From assembly GCA_017934955.1 (NCBI GenBank), contig JAGBIO010000013.1:1-49515 (forward strand): 49,515 bases of DNA, given 5' to 3'. Each line of letters starts with the position of its first letter. The stretch's first letter is position 1. Below are positions 16,580 to 23,184 of this stretch, piece by piece. The notes below the pieces were generated by a model. The model saw only the letters and a program-made list of their open reading frames with translations, made no database searches and was not told the origin of the DNA. This stretch comes from Clostridia bacterium (GTDB lineage Bacteria; Bacillota; Clostridia; TANB77; RGIG9151). The translations under genes were made by a program, and so were the position numbers.

Positions 16580-17115
16580 TGTTTCGGCACCTCGCTTTTT
16601 TGAAACATTCCCAAAATTCCGACAAGCAGAATTACCCAAATCGGTGAGAGTTTGAGAAAGTAGTTTAAAAGGAATGCAAGAAGGAAGAGAAGCAGTGCGT
16701 AGCGATGGGGGATATTCTTTTTCCAAAGTGACAGTACAGCGGTTAAAATGAGTGCGGAAACGCAGACGTTGATGCCGCGAAAGGCTTGTTGTACCATTGG
16801 AATTTCTGAAAAGTTGTTTAGAAAGGATGCGATAAGCAGAATAACGAAAAAAGAGGGAGTGACGATTCCCAAAGTGGCAACAATTGCCCCGATTATACCG
16901 GCAGTTTTGTACCCGATAAAAGTGGCGGTATTGACCGAAATAATACCGGGTGTGCATTGCCCTACGGCGTAATAATCCATTAATTCTTCTTCGGTAGCGA
17001 GTTTCTGTTTTTCGACAATTTCTCGTTTTAGAATGGGAAGCATGGCGTAGCCGCCTCCGAAGGTTGTGATTCCGATTTTTGCGAAGAGAAAAAAGAGTTT
17101 TAGTAATTTTTTCAT
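16576..17115 (-). CDS. Chromate transporter subunit (first half)
   Basis: 179 residues, start at 17115 with GGAGGAATCAAT upstream. CHR-type monodomain with FAKIGITTFGGGYAMLPIL, the signature GQCTPGIISVNTATFIGYKT (about residues 52-71), and multiple membrane helices. Together with the overlapping downstream gene it forms a two-gene chromate transporter. The physiological substrate in an anaerobe is unclear. A palindrome and the second-family repeat lie upstream. Confidence 0.9.
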   Translation of the reverse strand: MKKLLKLFFLFAKIGITTFGGGYAMLPILKREIVEKQKLATEEELMDYYAVGQCTPGIISVNTATFIGYKTAGIIGAIVATLGIVTPSFFVILLIASFLNNFSEIPMVQQAFRGINVCVSALILTAVLSLWKKNIPHRYALLLFLLAFLLNYFLKLSPIWVILLVGILGMFQKSEVPKQ

Positions 17116-17150
17116 ATTGATTCCTCCGTTATTAGTATAACAAATTTTCG

Positions 17151-17170
17151 GGACAGCATGAATGCTGTCC
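17151..17170. repeat. Single ACAGCAT palindrome
   Basis: Solo 20-bp palindrome followed by GTACAG; no outer ends. Confidence 0.8.
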
Positions 17171-17196
17171 GTACAGAATTTTAAGATGAAGTCTTA

Positions 17197-17334
17197 TTCT
17201 TGTTGTATAGGAAAAATCAAAGATTTTGCCTATACAACAAGAAATGCTCCGCGAGGATGCACACTCGTGCGCAAGGAAAGTTGCTACGCAACTCGCACTC
17301 GGCGCAGGTGCTTTGCCTGCGCAAAGCACTTTTC
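17197..17334 (+). repeat. Structured repeat, copy B (second repeat family)
   Basis: Near-identical to 4434-4572. Relative to copy A, the first stem carries C and G replacing T and A on opposite arms (TTCTTG versus CAAGAA). The last stem reads GTGCTTTGC/GCAAAGCAC instead of GTGTTTTGC/GCAAAACAC. Both differences preserve pairing. It lies between two minus-strand genes. Confidence 0.8.
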
Positions 17335-17386
17335 TTAGAAAAAAAATAGGCAGACTCTTGAAAAAAGAGTGTGCCTATTGAGATGT

Positions 17387-18220
17387 TCAGCGAATCGGTT
17401 TATGTTGTGATATTGGCGGAAAAGGGCGATTGTCTAAGAATTTTTTGATAAGCGACAACGGAATTTTATGGGTCTTAGTATTGTAAATCCGGGGAGTAAG
17501 TTCATATAAGTAAAGAAGTTCTGTTTGTTTATCGCTTGTTTTGACGTTTCGATATTCGAAGAGGAAACTTTCGTTCATGGTAGAGGGTACGATTGTGAGG
17601 GTTTCGTAATCGGAAATGAAGTTATAGTGTTTGTAGTGTTTGAGTAGTTGAATGAGAAGTCTATTCAGGATTCGGTAGTCTGAAAGCAAATCATTGAGTT
17701 GCTTTTGATATTCTTGTACGACAGCGTTAACCGACTTTACGGATGACTCCGGACCGAGTTTTATACTTCCGCTTTCCCACGCTTGGATGGAATTTTGAGA
17801 AGATTCGAGGAATTCCTTGAATTCGGGGGGATATTGTTTCAGTTTTTCATTGGATTGAATCGGATAGCTTTGAAAGATTTTTTTGGTGATAAGCTTCAGT
17901 TTTGCAATATCTCCCATGTTTTTTAGAAAAATACCGGAACCCCAAATAATCGGGTGACCGGGATAGCGGATTCCGATGTAGCTGTAATACAATTCGTTTT
18001 TTACGAGGATGTCATAAAGGAGCGAGGTTGCCGTAAAGGATTTGCATTGTTCCTTAAGGCGCTTTACAGTTTCGGTTACAGGGGGGAGACGTGTTATTCC
18101 GACAAAGATTGTATCGGAACTTTTGAGACGAGAAAGCGTGGCGAGAAGCAGTTTATTGAGAATGTCGTTTTTGATGATGTTTTCGCGCAACTCTACGAAA
18201 CTATTGACGGTGCATTCCAT
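17387..18220 (-). CDS. Hypothetical protein
   Basis: Not recognised. The ATG at 18220 with AAGGAGGTTCAGT upstream is preferred to a longer frame to 18292. 277 residues, no signal peptide or membrane segment. It has a basic helical N-terminus, then aromatic and proline-rich turns (GIRYPGHPIIWGSG near residue 85), a helical middle (SVNAVVQEYQKQLNDLLSDY, ~168-187), and a C-terminal beta-rich part ending in basic residues. The gene stands alone between repeat elements. Confidence 0.65.
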   Translation of the reverse strand: MECTVNSFVELRENIIKNDILNKLLLATLSRLKSSDTIFVGITRLPPVTETVKRLKEQCKSFTATSLLYDILVKNELYYSYIGIRYPGHPIIWGSGIFLKNMGDIAKLKLITKKIFQSYPIQSNEKLKQYPPEFKEFLESSQNSIQAWESGSIKLGPESSVKSVNAVVQEYQKQLNDLLSDYRILNRLLIQLLKHYKHYNFISDYETLTIVPSTMNESFLFEYRNVKTSDKQTELLYLYELTPRIYNTKTHKIPLSLIKKFLDNRPFPPISQHKPIR

Positions 18221-18331
18221 ACTGAACCTCCTTAAACGTCCCGAGTAGTTAGTACTCGTAAATAATAAAATAATACAGAAATAGTTTACCATAAAATAGT
18301 GGCGAGGGCAAGCGAAAATTCAGATAAACGT

Positions 18332-18595
18332 GTTACAATTCGTTACAGGTCAGAATATATATCGGGACGTCGAGGACGCCGTCCCCTACAAAGACGGCAT
18401 AATTGTTGTAGGGACAGCATTCGCGGACGTAACACCATGAACGAAGTGAATGGCTTGTACGTCCTGTGCAAAGAAACTCCAAGAACGAAGTGATTGGGAA
18501 GTTTTGACTGCCATGCTGTCCACAGAATAGGCAGAAAGCAGGACAGCATAAATGCTGTCCGTACAGTGTTTTATAAATTTGTAACGACCTGTAAC
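18332..18595. repeat. Composite MITE-like element with GC-rich palindrome and hairpin insert
   Basis: Between GTTACA ends lie, in order: a GGGACG/CGTCCC palindrome (18363-18386), then an ACAGCAT palindrome whose two arms are split by about 90 bp (18415-18522), then a normal ACAGCAT palindrome (18541-18560). The insert contains two stem-loops that share the loop GAACGAAGTGA but have different stems. No coding capacity. It fills the 18220-18680 gap. Confidence 0.8.
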
Positions 18596-18614
18596 GAGAA
18601 AAACAGAATAAGTA

Positions 18615-18643
18615 TTGTGAAGAGTGGGGAAAACTGATAAAAT
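18615..18643 (+). promoter_or_regulatory. Promoter of the CPBP-acyltransferase operon
   Basis: TTGTGA at 18615-18620, 17-bp spacer, TAAAAT at 18638-18643; ATG at 18680. Confidence 0.65.
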
Positions 18644-18679
18644 AGACGTATGAATTTATAGGAAAGGCGTGGGAGGAAC

Positions 18680-19597
18680 ATGTATAAAAAGAACGCTGTG
18701 CTCATATATATTTTAAGCACATTTTTACTTACTTGGTGTGTTTGGGGGCTGGTAGCACTTTATCAAACACAATTGGGTCCGTATCTTTATCAGATAATTG
18801 TGGCTTTTAGTATGTTTTTTCCTTTGCTTGGAGTTTTAATTACGAAAAAGATTTGTGCCGGAGAGGAAATTTCTCTGCGGTTACGTCCGAATTTTAAGGG
18901 AAATGTGAAATATTATTTAATGGCATGGTTTTTACCGGCGATTTGTACTTTTATCGGAGGTTTGGTTTACTTTTTGATTTTTCGAAATTTTGAATTTGAA
19001 AACGGTTATTTTATACAGTTATTACAACCGCAGATTGATAGCGGGTTAATTACGAAAGAAATGGTTCATACCGTTTTGGTTTCGCAGATGATTTCGGGAA
19101 TTTTTATGGCACCGTTTTTCAACATGCTGTTTGCCTTTGGAGAAGAGGCAGGGTGGCGTGCGTTTTTACAGTCGGCACTCGCGAAAAGGTTTTCTTTGCG
19201 AAAATCGATTTTGCTGACCGGCTTGATATGGGGACTTTGGCATGCACCGATTATTGCAATGGGGCACAATTATTCTTTTAACTATGTAGGTTATCCTTGG
19301 TTAGGAATTTTTGCGATGTGTGTATTTTGTATTGTGGTGGGAATCTTTTTGTCCTATATTACGATTAAAACAGATAGCGTATGGCCTGCAGCGTTGGCAC
19401 ATGGGGCGTTAAATGCAATTGCCGGAATTGGTTTTTATTTTGTGGCGGATATAGAAAGTATCAATCGTTTTTGGGGACCGACTCCTTGGGGATTGGTTGG
19501 CGGTATCGGATTTATTCTTTTGGCGATTTGGTGTTTTATAAAGTTAAAGAGAAATACAAATGAGAAAGTAGGAGAAAGTAATGAGAGTGTGGAATAG
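18680..19597 (+). CDS. CPBP family intramembrane metalloprotease
   Basis: 305 residues, GTGGGAGG site before ATG 18680, about eight membrane helices. The Abi/CAAX-protease motifs are present: GEEAGWR (E155, E156, R160), H188 in GLIWGLWHAP, and H241 in HGALNA, the expected catalytic and metal residues. Bacterial members process membrane peptides or act in bacteriocin self-immunity. It opens an apparent operon; the next gene starts inside its 3' end (17-bp overlap). Confidence 0.9.
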   Translation: MYKKNAVLIYILSTFLLTWCVWGLVALYQTQLGPYLYQIIVAFSMFFPLLGVLITKKICAGEEISLRLRPNFKGNVKYYLMAWFLPAICTFIGGLVYFLIFRNFEFENGYFIQLLQPQIDSGLITKEMVHTVLVSQMISGIFMAPFFNMLFAFGEEAGWRAFLQSALAKRFSLRKSILLTGLIWGLWHAPIIAMGHNYSFNYVGYPWLGIFAMCVFCIVVGIFLSYITIKTDSVWPAALAHGALNAIAGIGFYFVADIESINRFWGPTPWGLVGGIGFILLAIWCFIKLKRNTNEKVGESNESVE

Positions 19598-20822
19598 ATT
19601 GGATAATGCTGCTAAAATCTTTCCGGCGGCGTCTTTTCAACATGATACGAATGTATTTCGCTTTTATTGTGAATTGAATGAAACGATAGAGGAGGAAATT
19701 TTGCAACGTGCGTTGGATGAAACGATTGAGCAGTTTCCAACCTATCGGTTTATTATGAAGCGTGGGGCGTTTTGGTATTATTTGGAGCAAAGTGAGATTC
19801 GTCCGATGGTTCACAAAGAGGAAAAACCACCTTGTTCTGCGATTTATGATCGTGATGAAAAGAGATTGTTGTTTGAAGTTACCTATTATCGAAAGAGGAT
19901 TAATTTGGAAGTATATCATGTTTTGGCAGATGGGACGGGGGCATTGGAGTTTTTGAAGTTTTTGGTGTATCGCTATCTTTGTTTGAAACATTCCAATATT
20001 TCTTCTTCGATAGAGTTGGATTACGATGCTTCGGATTATCAGCAGATGGATGATAGTTTTCAGAAGTATTATGACAGCAGTAAGAAAAAAGGCAATAAAA
20101 TGCGCTTTGCGTATTTAATTAAGGGAATTAAAACAAGTGATTACCGCTTGAATATTATTGAGGGAATTATGCCGGTGAAGGCAGTTTTGAATAAGGCACA
20201 TGAGTATAAGGCGACGTTGACAGCGTTTGTGACGGCGTTATTGTTAAAAGCGATTTATGAAGAAATGCCGTATCGGGAGCGCAAAAAAGATGTCGTGATT
20301 TCGATTCCGGTGAATTTGCGAAAGTATTTTCAATCGGAGTCGGCAAGAAACTTCTTTAGTGTGATTCCGTTGGCGTATAATTTTTCGAAGCAAAGTTGTG
20401 AATTTGAGGAAATGGTAAAATATGTGGATGCTTTTTTGAAGTCGGAATTGCAGGAGGAAAAGCTGAAATTGCGGATTAATGCGTTGATTGGGCTTGAAAA
20501 GAATGTGATTTTGCGAATTGTGCCGCTTTGTATTAAGAATATTGTGTTAAGGATTGCGTTTCGGATTTCGGAGTGGACGGATACTTCGACAATATCCAAT
20601 TTAGGGCAGGTTCAGATGCCGAAGGATTTGGAGAAATATATCGATCATTTCGGAATGATTGTGGCGACAAATAAAACACAAATCGGAATGTGTTCGTATA
20701 AAGATAAGTTAACGGTCGGATTTTCTTCTTCTTTTTTGAATACGGATATTCAGCGAAGATTTTTCCGGGCACTTTCAGAGATGAAAATACCGGTTGAAAT
20801 TGTGAGTAATCGTTTAGAGTGA
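19581..20822 (+). CDS. Condensation-domain / alcohol acetyltransferase-like protein
   Basis: 413 residues starting at ATG 19581, with AGTAGGAG just upstream inside the preceding gene. The fold resembles BAHD/condensation acyltransferases. The HxxxDG active-site motif is HVLADG (H113, D117), and an N-terminal segment ILQRALDETIEQFPTYRF and a C-terminal SNLGQV stretch fit the family. Such enzymes move an acyl group from CoA or a carrier protein to an alcohol or amine. No NRPS module is present, so it is a stand-alone acyltransferase. Coupled to the CPBP gene and followed by a DUF6320-like gene. Confidence 0.75.
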   Translation: MRVWNRLDNAAKIFPAASFQHDTNVFRFYCELNETIEEEILQRALDETIEQFPTYRFIMKRGAFWYYLEQSEIRPMVHKEEKPPCSAIYDRDEKRLLFEVTYYRKRINLEVYHVLADGTGALEFLKFLVYRYLCLKHSNISSSIELDYDASDYQQMDDSFQKYYDSSKKKGNKMRFAYLIKGIKTSDYRLNIIEGIMPVKAVLNKAHEYKATLTAFVTALLLKAIYEEMPYRERKKDVVISIPVNLRKYFQSESARNFFSVIPLAYNFSKQSCEFEEMVKYVDAFLKSELQEEKLKLRINALIGLEKNVILRIVPLCIKNIVLRIAFRISEWTDTSTISNLGQVQMPKDLEKYIDHFGMIVATNKTQIGMCSYKDKLTVGFSSSFLNTDIQRRFFRALSEMKIPVEIVSNRLE

Positions 20823-20843
20823 TTTCGGTAGAGGAGATAAGAA

Positions 20844-21512
20844 ATGAAATATTGTGCAAAGTGTAAGGTAAATGTAGCGGGAAATCGTGAAAAATGTCCG
20901 CTGTGTCAGAGTAGCTTGACGGCGTTGGATAGGGAAGATCGCGAAGAGGTATTTCCGTTTATTAAGAAGAAAAAGGGAAAATTAGGATTGTTTTTGAAAA
21001 TTTTTTTGTTGGTGTCCTTTATTGCGATTGTAACAAGCATTATTGTAAATGTGCAAGTTCCGGAAAGCGGGAACTGGTGTAAGTTTGTGGTTTGCGGTAT
21101 TATCTGTGCCTGGATTTGTATCGGAATTGCGATAAAAAAACGAAAAAATATACTGAAGAATATTTTCTATGAGACAAGCGTTATTGCATTATTTGCGGTG
21201 TTTTGGGATGCTTTTACCGGTTGGCACAACTGGTCATTGGAGTTTGCTGTGCCGATTATTTTTGTGGTCTCAATGCTTTTGATGGCACTTTTGTCAAGGG
21301 TGATGAGGATTTGTGCGGAGGAACATTTAGTGTATTTATGCGTATTAATTTTATTCGGAGTTATTCCGCAAATCTTTTTGGTAAGAGGCATGCTTGCGGT
21401 AAAATTACCATCCTTAATTTGCGTGGGAATCGGCGGAATTTTATTTTTTATATTGTTGTTGTTTGAAGGGAAAAAAATGTGGCAAGAATTAAAGAAGAGA
21501 TTACATATTTGA
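20844..21512 (+). CDS. DUF6320-like zinc-ribbon membrane protein
   Basis: 222 residues; GTAGAGGAGATAAG precedes ATG 20844. The N-terminus has a zinc ribbon (C4, C7, C18, C21: YCAKCK and CPLC), a short acidic/basic linker, and then six or seven hydrophobic helices from about residue 48. Proteins of this layout (DUF6320, recalled by pattern) often sit beside condensation-like acyltransferases, as here. It is likely the membrane partner of that enzyme; function unproven. Confidence 0.7.
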   Translation: MKYCAKCKVNVAGNREKCPLCQSSLTALDREDREEVFPFIKKKKGKLGLFLKIFLLVSFIAIVTSIIVNVQVPESGNWCKFVVCGIICAWICIGIAIKKRKNILKNIFYETSVIALFAVFWDAFTGWHNWSLEFAVPIIFVVSMLLMALLSRVMRICAEEHLVYLCVLILFGVIPQIFLVRGMLAVKLPSLICVGIGGILFFILLLFEGKKMWQELKKRLHI

Positions 21513-21526
21513 AGGAGGAAGAGACG

Positions 21527-21781
21527 ATGGAATTGGCAGAGGATACAAAGGTGCTTTCAATGTTGGGGCAGATGAATCAAAAGCTAAACAACATTAACGA
21601 GACGCTAACAAGCATGGATAAGCGGATGAATACAAATTTTAGTCTTTTGGCGGAGGCACAGTTGACGGCAAATGATAAGCTGGATCGGATTGCGGAGAAT
21701 ATAGAGGAGTTATCCTTTAAGACCGGTGTCTTAGAAGCAGGAGTGGGGATGAATGCGAAGAGGATTGAAAAATTGAGGTAA
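21527..21781 (+). CDS. Small coiled-coil protein
   Basis: 84 residues; ATG 21527 has GGAGGAAGAGACG upstream. A longer frame from 21479 overlaps the previous gene and is rejected. The sequence is heptad-patterned throughout (LGQMNQKLNNINETLTSMDK, then AENIEELSFKTGVLE), so a coiled coil is likely. No membrane segment. Last gene of the operon begun at 18680, followed by a terminator. Confidence 0.65.
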   Translation: MELAEDTKVLSMLGQMNQKLNNINETLTSMDKRMNTNFSLLAEAQLTANDKLDRIAENIEELSFKTGVLEAGVGMNAKRIEKLR

Positions 21782-21786
21782 AAAGA

Positions 21787-21818
21787 ATCCCCGTGATAGA
21801 AGATTATCACGGGGATTT
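21787..21818. terminator. Terminator hairpin between convergent genes
   Basis: Perfect 11-bp stem ATCCCCGTGAT/ATCACGGGGAT with a short loop; a modest T-rich tail on either side. Confidence 0.8.
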
Positions 21819-21823
21819 GAATT

Positions 21824-22198
21824 TTATTTCCGAGTGAACGGAATCGTCGGCAGCATTGTAGCTTGCTCATGAATGGTTGCAGTCGTGTTGTTCAATTCTT
21901 TGAGAAAAATGCGTACGTTTGCGGTGTTACAACACCATTTTGCATTTCCCATTATAGAGAGCATTTTCAGGAAGAACGATTCTGCCTCAGCAAACGAGGT
22001 GCCTTGTTGAAAAGTCATTTTATCTTGCGTATCCGAAGGATTTTCACTTTCCCAGACAAAAAATGCTTTGTTCTCATTTTTGAGAGAGCGAATCCCCACC
22101 CGAAGAGTTGAAGTATTGTAGGGACATTTTTTTATCTGTCTTTCAAAAAGGGCGAGAGAAGAAGTTTCTTGACCGGGGAATGAAATTGCACGACCCAT
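21824..22198 (-). CDS. Hypothetical protein
   Basis: Not recognised. 124 residues, start at 22198 with AAAGGATGG upstream. Mixed composition, no signal peptide or membrane segment; a WCCNTANV cluster near residue 87. The N-terminal third contains a stretch whose DNA on the plus strand reads TTGTAGGGACAT, like the arm of the palindromic repeat family, so part of the coding sequence may be repeat-derived. Confidence in expression is moderate. Confidence 0.55.
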   Translation of the reverse strand: MGRAISFPGQETSSLALFERQIKKCPYNTSTLRVGIRSLKNENKAFFVWESENPSDTQDKMTFQQGTSFAEAESFFLKMLSIMGNAKWCCNTANVRIFLKELNNTTATIHEQATMLPTIPFTRK

Positions 22199-22300
22199 TG
22201 TTTCGTACCATCCTTTCTTAATTTGACCGTCCTGCAGTGAAAAAGTAACTGCGTAGCAAAAATGTAACGCATTTTTTTAGTATATCACAAATATAAAGCT

Positions 22301-22325
22301 TTTGCAATAGTTTTTGAGAAAACAG
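22301..22325 (+). repeat. Direct repeat, left copy, flanking the copper module
   Basis: 25 bp (begins TTTGCAATAG, ends AAAACAG) identical to 27585-27609. It is followed in both places by a diverged AAC-ACC segment and then a MITE-like element. Confidence 0.9.
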
Positions 22326-22336
22326 TAACTACCTTG

Positions 22337-22507
22337 GTTACAGATCAGACTCAAATTTATAGAGAAGGCGCAATCATTGTAGGGACACAATTTATTGTGT
22401 CCGGAAAATAGGCAGACTATTGAATTAGGACACAATGAATTGTGTCCCTACAAATGATTTTCTACTGATATTTTACGAATGCTATAAATTTAAGTCTGAA
22501 TTGTAAC
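22337..22507. repeat. MITE-like element, ACACAAT type
   Basis: GTTACAGATCAGACTCAAA at the left and TTTAAGTCTGAATTGTAAC at the right. Inner ACACAAT palindromes near 22384-22403 and 22429-22448. Confidence 0.85.
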
Positions 22508-22515
22508 CTACTATA

Positions 22516-22758
22516 GTTACAGGTCAGACTCAAATTTATAGAGAAGGCACAATCATTGTAGGGACAGCATTCGCGGACGTAACACCATGAACGAAGTGAA
22601 TGGCTTGTACGTCCTGTGCAAAGAAAGTCCAAGAACGAAGTGTTTGGGAAGTTTTGACTGCCATGCTGTCCACAGAAAAGGCAGAAAGCAGGACAGCATA
22701 AATGCTGTCCGTACAAGGCTTTAACGAAAATAATAAGTTGTTAAGTCTGAACTGTAAC
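22516..22758. repeat. MITE-like element, ACAGCAT type with hairpin insert
   Basis: A second element eight bases after the previous one, with GTTACAGGTCAGACTCAAA and AAGTCTGAACTGTAAC ends. The first palindrome is split by the same ~90-bp twin-hairpin insert as at 18.4 kb (22564-22671); a normal ACAGCAT palindrome follows at 22691-22710. Together these two elements occupy the 22198-22788 gap. Confidence 0.85.
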
Positions 22759-22787
22759 AAATTGTTCGCGGATATGCTGTTTTCCTA

Positions 22788-22837
22788 TTGACATATACCC
22801 TGTCAGGGTATATGATGATAATACCCTACAGGGGTAT
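22788..22837 (+). promoter_or_regulatory. csoR-copA promoter with two CsoR operators
   Basis: TTGACA at 22788-22793, 17-bp spacer, TATGAT at 22811-22816. A perfect inverted repeat CATATACCCT-GTC-AGGGTATATG (22792-22814) covers the spacer and most of the -10. A second, ATACCCTACAGGGGTAT (22821-22837), lies at the expected transcription start. Both fit CsoR-type operators (inverted ACCC/GGGT). This supports copper-relieved autorepression. Confidence 0.85.
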
Positions 22838-22854
22838 ATAAGGAGGATGTGACG

Positions 22855-23163
22855 ATGTCTGATAAAGAAGTATGCGGATGCTGTGGAAAAACAACCGCTC
22901 GCTCAGATGAAGAACGCAAAAAGCTGATTCACCGCCTAAACCGAATTGAAGGGCAGATTCGCGGGATTCGCGGAATGGTGGAAAAAAATGCTTACTGTGC
23001 GGATATTTTAATCCAGTCCGCCGCTGTGAACGCTGCGGTCAATGCTTTTAATAGGAAACTGCTGGCAAGTCATATTCGAGGATGTGTTGCCAGAGATATC
23101 CGTGAAGGCAAGGATGAAGTAATTGACGAGATAGTGGAAACTCTGCAAAAATTGATGAAATAA
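22855..23163 (+). CDS. csoR: Copper-sensing repressor CsoR
   Basis: 102 residues. ATG 22855 has AGGAGG at 22841-22846; a GTG six bases upstream is less well placed. All-helical metal-sensing repressor family with the CsoR ligand set C48, H73, C77 (NAYCADIL and SHIRGCV) and an N-terminal CGCC. CsoR binds operator DNA without copper and lets go when Cu(I) binds. It sits 21 bp before copA, and two operators overlap its promoter. Codon use is more balanced than in the surrounding chromosome. Confidence 0.93.
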   Translation: MSDKEVCGCCGKTTARSDEERKKLIHRLNRIEGQIRGIRGMVEKNAYCADILIQSAAVNAAVNAFNRKLLASHIRGCVARDIREGKDEVIDEIVETLQKLMK

Positions 23164-23184
23164 AAGGAGGCGTTACAATAAATT

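Noticed and set aside
22462-22716. Short frames rich in CCPY and TDSIHAV-like words in intergenic gaps
   Set aside because: They are translations of the GTAGGGACA palindromes and recur wherever the repeat does.
22337-22758. Regularly spaced repeats that could be read as a CRISPR array
   Set aside because: The repeats are palindromes within elements with inverted ends, spacing is irregular and spacers are shared between loci; no cas genes are present.
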